Below, piece after piece: positions 34,896 through 36,183 of a DNA stretch of 36,183 nucleotides. The DNA is taken from the NCBI GenBank assembly GCA_009694745.1, contig SHUF01000026.1, positions 1-36,183 on the forward strand. Reading direction: 5' to 3'. Made by a program: the position numbers and the translations under genes. Each line of letters begins with the position of its first letter. Position 1 is the first letter of the stretch. The stretch comes from Acidobacteriota bacterium (GTDB lineage: Bacteria > Acidobacteriota > Vicinamibacteria > Vicinamibacterales > SCN-69-37). Under the pieces are notes generated by a model, which was given only the letters and a program-made list of their open reading frames with translations, did not search any database and had not been told where the DNA came from.

Positions 34896-36047
34896 TCAAA
34901 GATCTGTGGTTTTAGGGCTGGACTCCGCCAGCACCCCGGACGGCACCCCAAGCGGCGCAAGTCCCGCTTCGACCGCTCGAACGACCTGCCGCCGCCCGTG
35001 ATCGAGCGTCACGGCGCCGGCGCGACGTCGACTCAGCTCGGTCCCTTCTTGCGAGTCGACACCGAGCGCCGTCGCCGCCATCTCTCCTGACGCATCGATC
35101 GCGCAATGCGCGAAGATGGACGCGATCGTCGCCTTCGGCTCCGCACACAGCCTCTCGTACGAGACGGCCGCGATCGGATGTCCGCGCTCGCGCAGGCGCT
35201 CGTACTCCTCGACCGCGGCGAGCCATTCAAGAACGTACGGAAGCGCTGCCTCCAGCTCGAGCAGCTGATCGACGGAGCATCCGCGCAGCGCTCGAATGCG
35301 ATCCAGCTCCGCAGACTCGCTCGCTAGCCAGGCGCGATCGCGGGCGACAGCGCGACGTCGGCGGAGAAACGAGGTGAAGCGACGGAGGCGATCCTGATCC
35401 CAGAGGCGAAGGCACGACGCTGCGACGTCAGCCGCGTCACGGATCGTAAAGAGCGCTCTCGAGTCGGGATAAAGCTCGCGCAGCACTTCCGCGAGGCCAA
35501 TACCGGTGCCGCGGAACTTGAGCGCGAAGAGAGGTGACGACGCGGCGCCCCGACCGAGGAGCTCGACGCACCCTCGCGTCAGGTCGCGACGGATGGCCTG
35601 ATCGTGCACCGGCGCCATACGGGCGAGGTCGTCCAGGACATCGGGCTCGGCGAGGACGACGGCCCCAGGAATCTTGCGAAGGATCGAGGCGACGAGCGTC
35701 GCGCCGGAGCGGGCGATCCCGTAAACGAGGACCTTGGGCACGACGGGCGCTGCGACCGTGCGCTGCCACTGCACGACCTCGTCCCAAGGGACGGCATAGA
35801 GGCGGGTCGCTTGCTCCAGCTGCACTTGATAGTAGAACGGAGCGCTGGCAAGACAACACTCTGGCGGAATCTCCGCGCAAATGAGCTCGCGGTCGGTCAG
35901 GCTGAGGCAGTAGGGCGTGATGTTTGGATTGGCGAAGACCGCGGCCGACGGCACGCCGTCGCGCCGGCACACCGTGAAGCGGTCGAGCGACGCCCGCCGG
36001 TGCGGATCGTCGCGGTCGCGCCGCCGGATTTCGAGGCTGTCGGCCAT
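34896..36047 (-). CDS. Sulfotransferase-family protein
   Basis: This 383-residue protein resembles PAPS-dependent sulfotransferases, which move a sulfate group to a sugar, lipid or peptide. The 5'-phosphosulfate-binding loop is at 109-118 (YGIARSGATL), following a short hydrophobic strand. The 3'-phosphate-binding segment is ALFTIRDAADVAAS, with the usual Arg and Ser. Residues 35-95 (an N-terminal part with CLSLTDREL and FYYQVQLEQATRLYAVP) precede the core and look like the extra domain of bacterial sulfotransferase-like proteins. VSYERLCAEPKATI is the conserved late block. The ATG at 36047 is plausible, though no strong ribosome binding site is visible. It stands alone and converges on the kinase; no sulfate-activation genes are near. 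The acceptor is unknown. Confidence 0.82.
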   Translation of the reverse strand: MADSLEIRRRDRDDPHRRASLDRFTVCRRDGVPSAAVFANPNITPYCLSLTDRELICAEIPPECCLASAPFYYQVQLEQATRLYAVPWDEVVQWQRTVAAPVVPKVLVYGIARSGATLVASILRKIPGAVVLAEPDVLDDLARMAPVHDQAIRRDLTRGCVELLGRGAASSPLFALKFRGTGIGLAEVLRELYPDSRALFTIRDAADVAASCLRLWDQDRLRRFTSFLRRRRAVARDRAWLASESAELDRIRALRGCSVDQLLELEAALPYVLEWLAAVEEYERLRERGHPIAAVSYERLCAEPKATIASIFAHCAIDASGEMAATALGVDSQEGTELSRRRAGAVTLDHGRRQVVRAVEAGLAPLGVPSGVLAESSPKTTDL

Positions 36048-36183
36048 GTGGCATCTTCGCGAGATCCGGCGCCGGGCGCAACACCCGGCATTGCAAGGCC
36101 TGATAGGGGCCGTTCAACATGAGTGAGGAACTGGGGAATTGGGGCACGCATCTCGTAGCGCGGCCTGGGTCTCAAGGCCGCGG
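36048..36183. other. Right edge, no supported gene
   Basis: The last 136 bases hold the upstream region of the sulfotransferase gene. An ATG at 36119 (+) stays open to the window edge (MSEELGNWG onward), but 21 codons are too few to judge. No promoter is evident. Confidence 0.4.

Noticed and set aside
36119-36183. Plus-strand open frame from ATG 36119 to the window edge
   Set aside because: Only 21 codons are visible, with no convincing ribosome binding site or motif.

Overview
The window is high-GC DNA, densely packed with genes on both strands, from a Gram-negative bacterium. LpxC (lipid A synthesis), lipoprotein and Tat-like export signals point to an outer membrane. A Pkn-type kinase fused to a PD40 beta-propeller, a degraded second copy of such a propeller, a very large secreted M14 peptidase, a secreted amidohydrolase and a remnant of a BNR/FlgD-like secreted protein together suggest Acidobacteriota, probably near Vicinamibacteria. 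That placement is inferred from gene content; no rRNA gene is present. I saw no tRNA, rRNA, CRISPR array, IS element or prophage.

Layout. 1-4044 (+): the end of an amino-acid permease, a CaiB/BaiF CoA-transferase-like racemase and uvrA. 4238-5137 (+): lpxC, which converges on a three-gene minus-strand regulatory cassette (6382-5141): ECF-type sigma factor, STAS anti-sigma antagonist and an unrecognised 92-residue protein. 6426-8263 (+): lysA and tmk, overlapping end to end with comF (-). 11976-9096 (-): rplU-rpmA-obgE-nadD-rsfS, a classic ribosome/GTPase/NAD cluster with stop/start overlaps. 13222-12127 (-): a small exported TPR protein overlapping a lipoprotein. 13377-19261 (+): dprA-topA-trmFO-xerC, a widely conserved DNA-processing/tRNA-modification order. 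23303-19273 (-): a response regulator with its DNA-binding domain first, an ABC-F ATPase, and a sigma-54 activator lacking the phosphoacceptor half of its receiver.

From about 23.3 kb the window becomes accessory in character. There is a roughly 1-kb gene-poor stretch with a decayed PD40 propeller gene, a 1395-residue M14 peptidase (+), a C-terminal BNR/FlgD-like fragment, a Tat-type amidohydrolase and a TIGR01777 epimerase (all -). Next come a VapB-like antitoxin with only a 33-codon stump of its PIN toxin, a Ser/Thr kinase with a PD40 sensor (+), and a sulfotransferase-like protein (-).

Most of the first 23 kb is core housekeeping. I found no clear new multi-gene defence or biosynthetic system. 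The most notable items are the STAS/sigma/92-residue cassette, the TPR-lipoprotein pair, a palindrome lying in a TrmFO-specific insertion, the truncated receiver of the sigma-54 activator, the basic tail on RsfS, the duplicated N-terminal module of the M14 peptidase, and several decayed genes at 23.8-34.9 kb.
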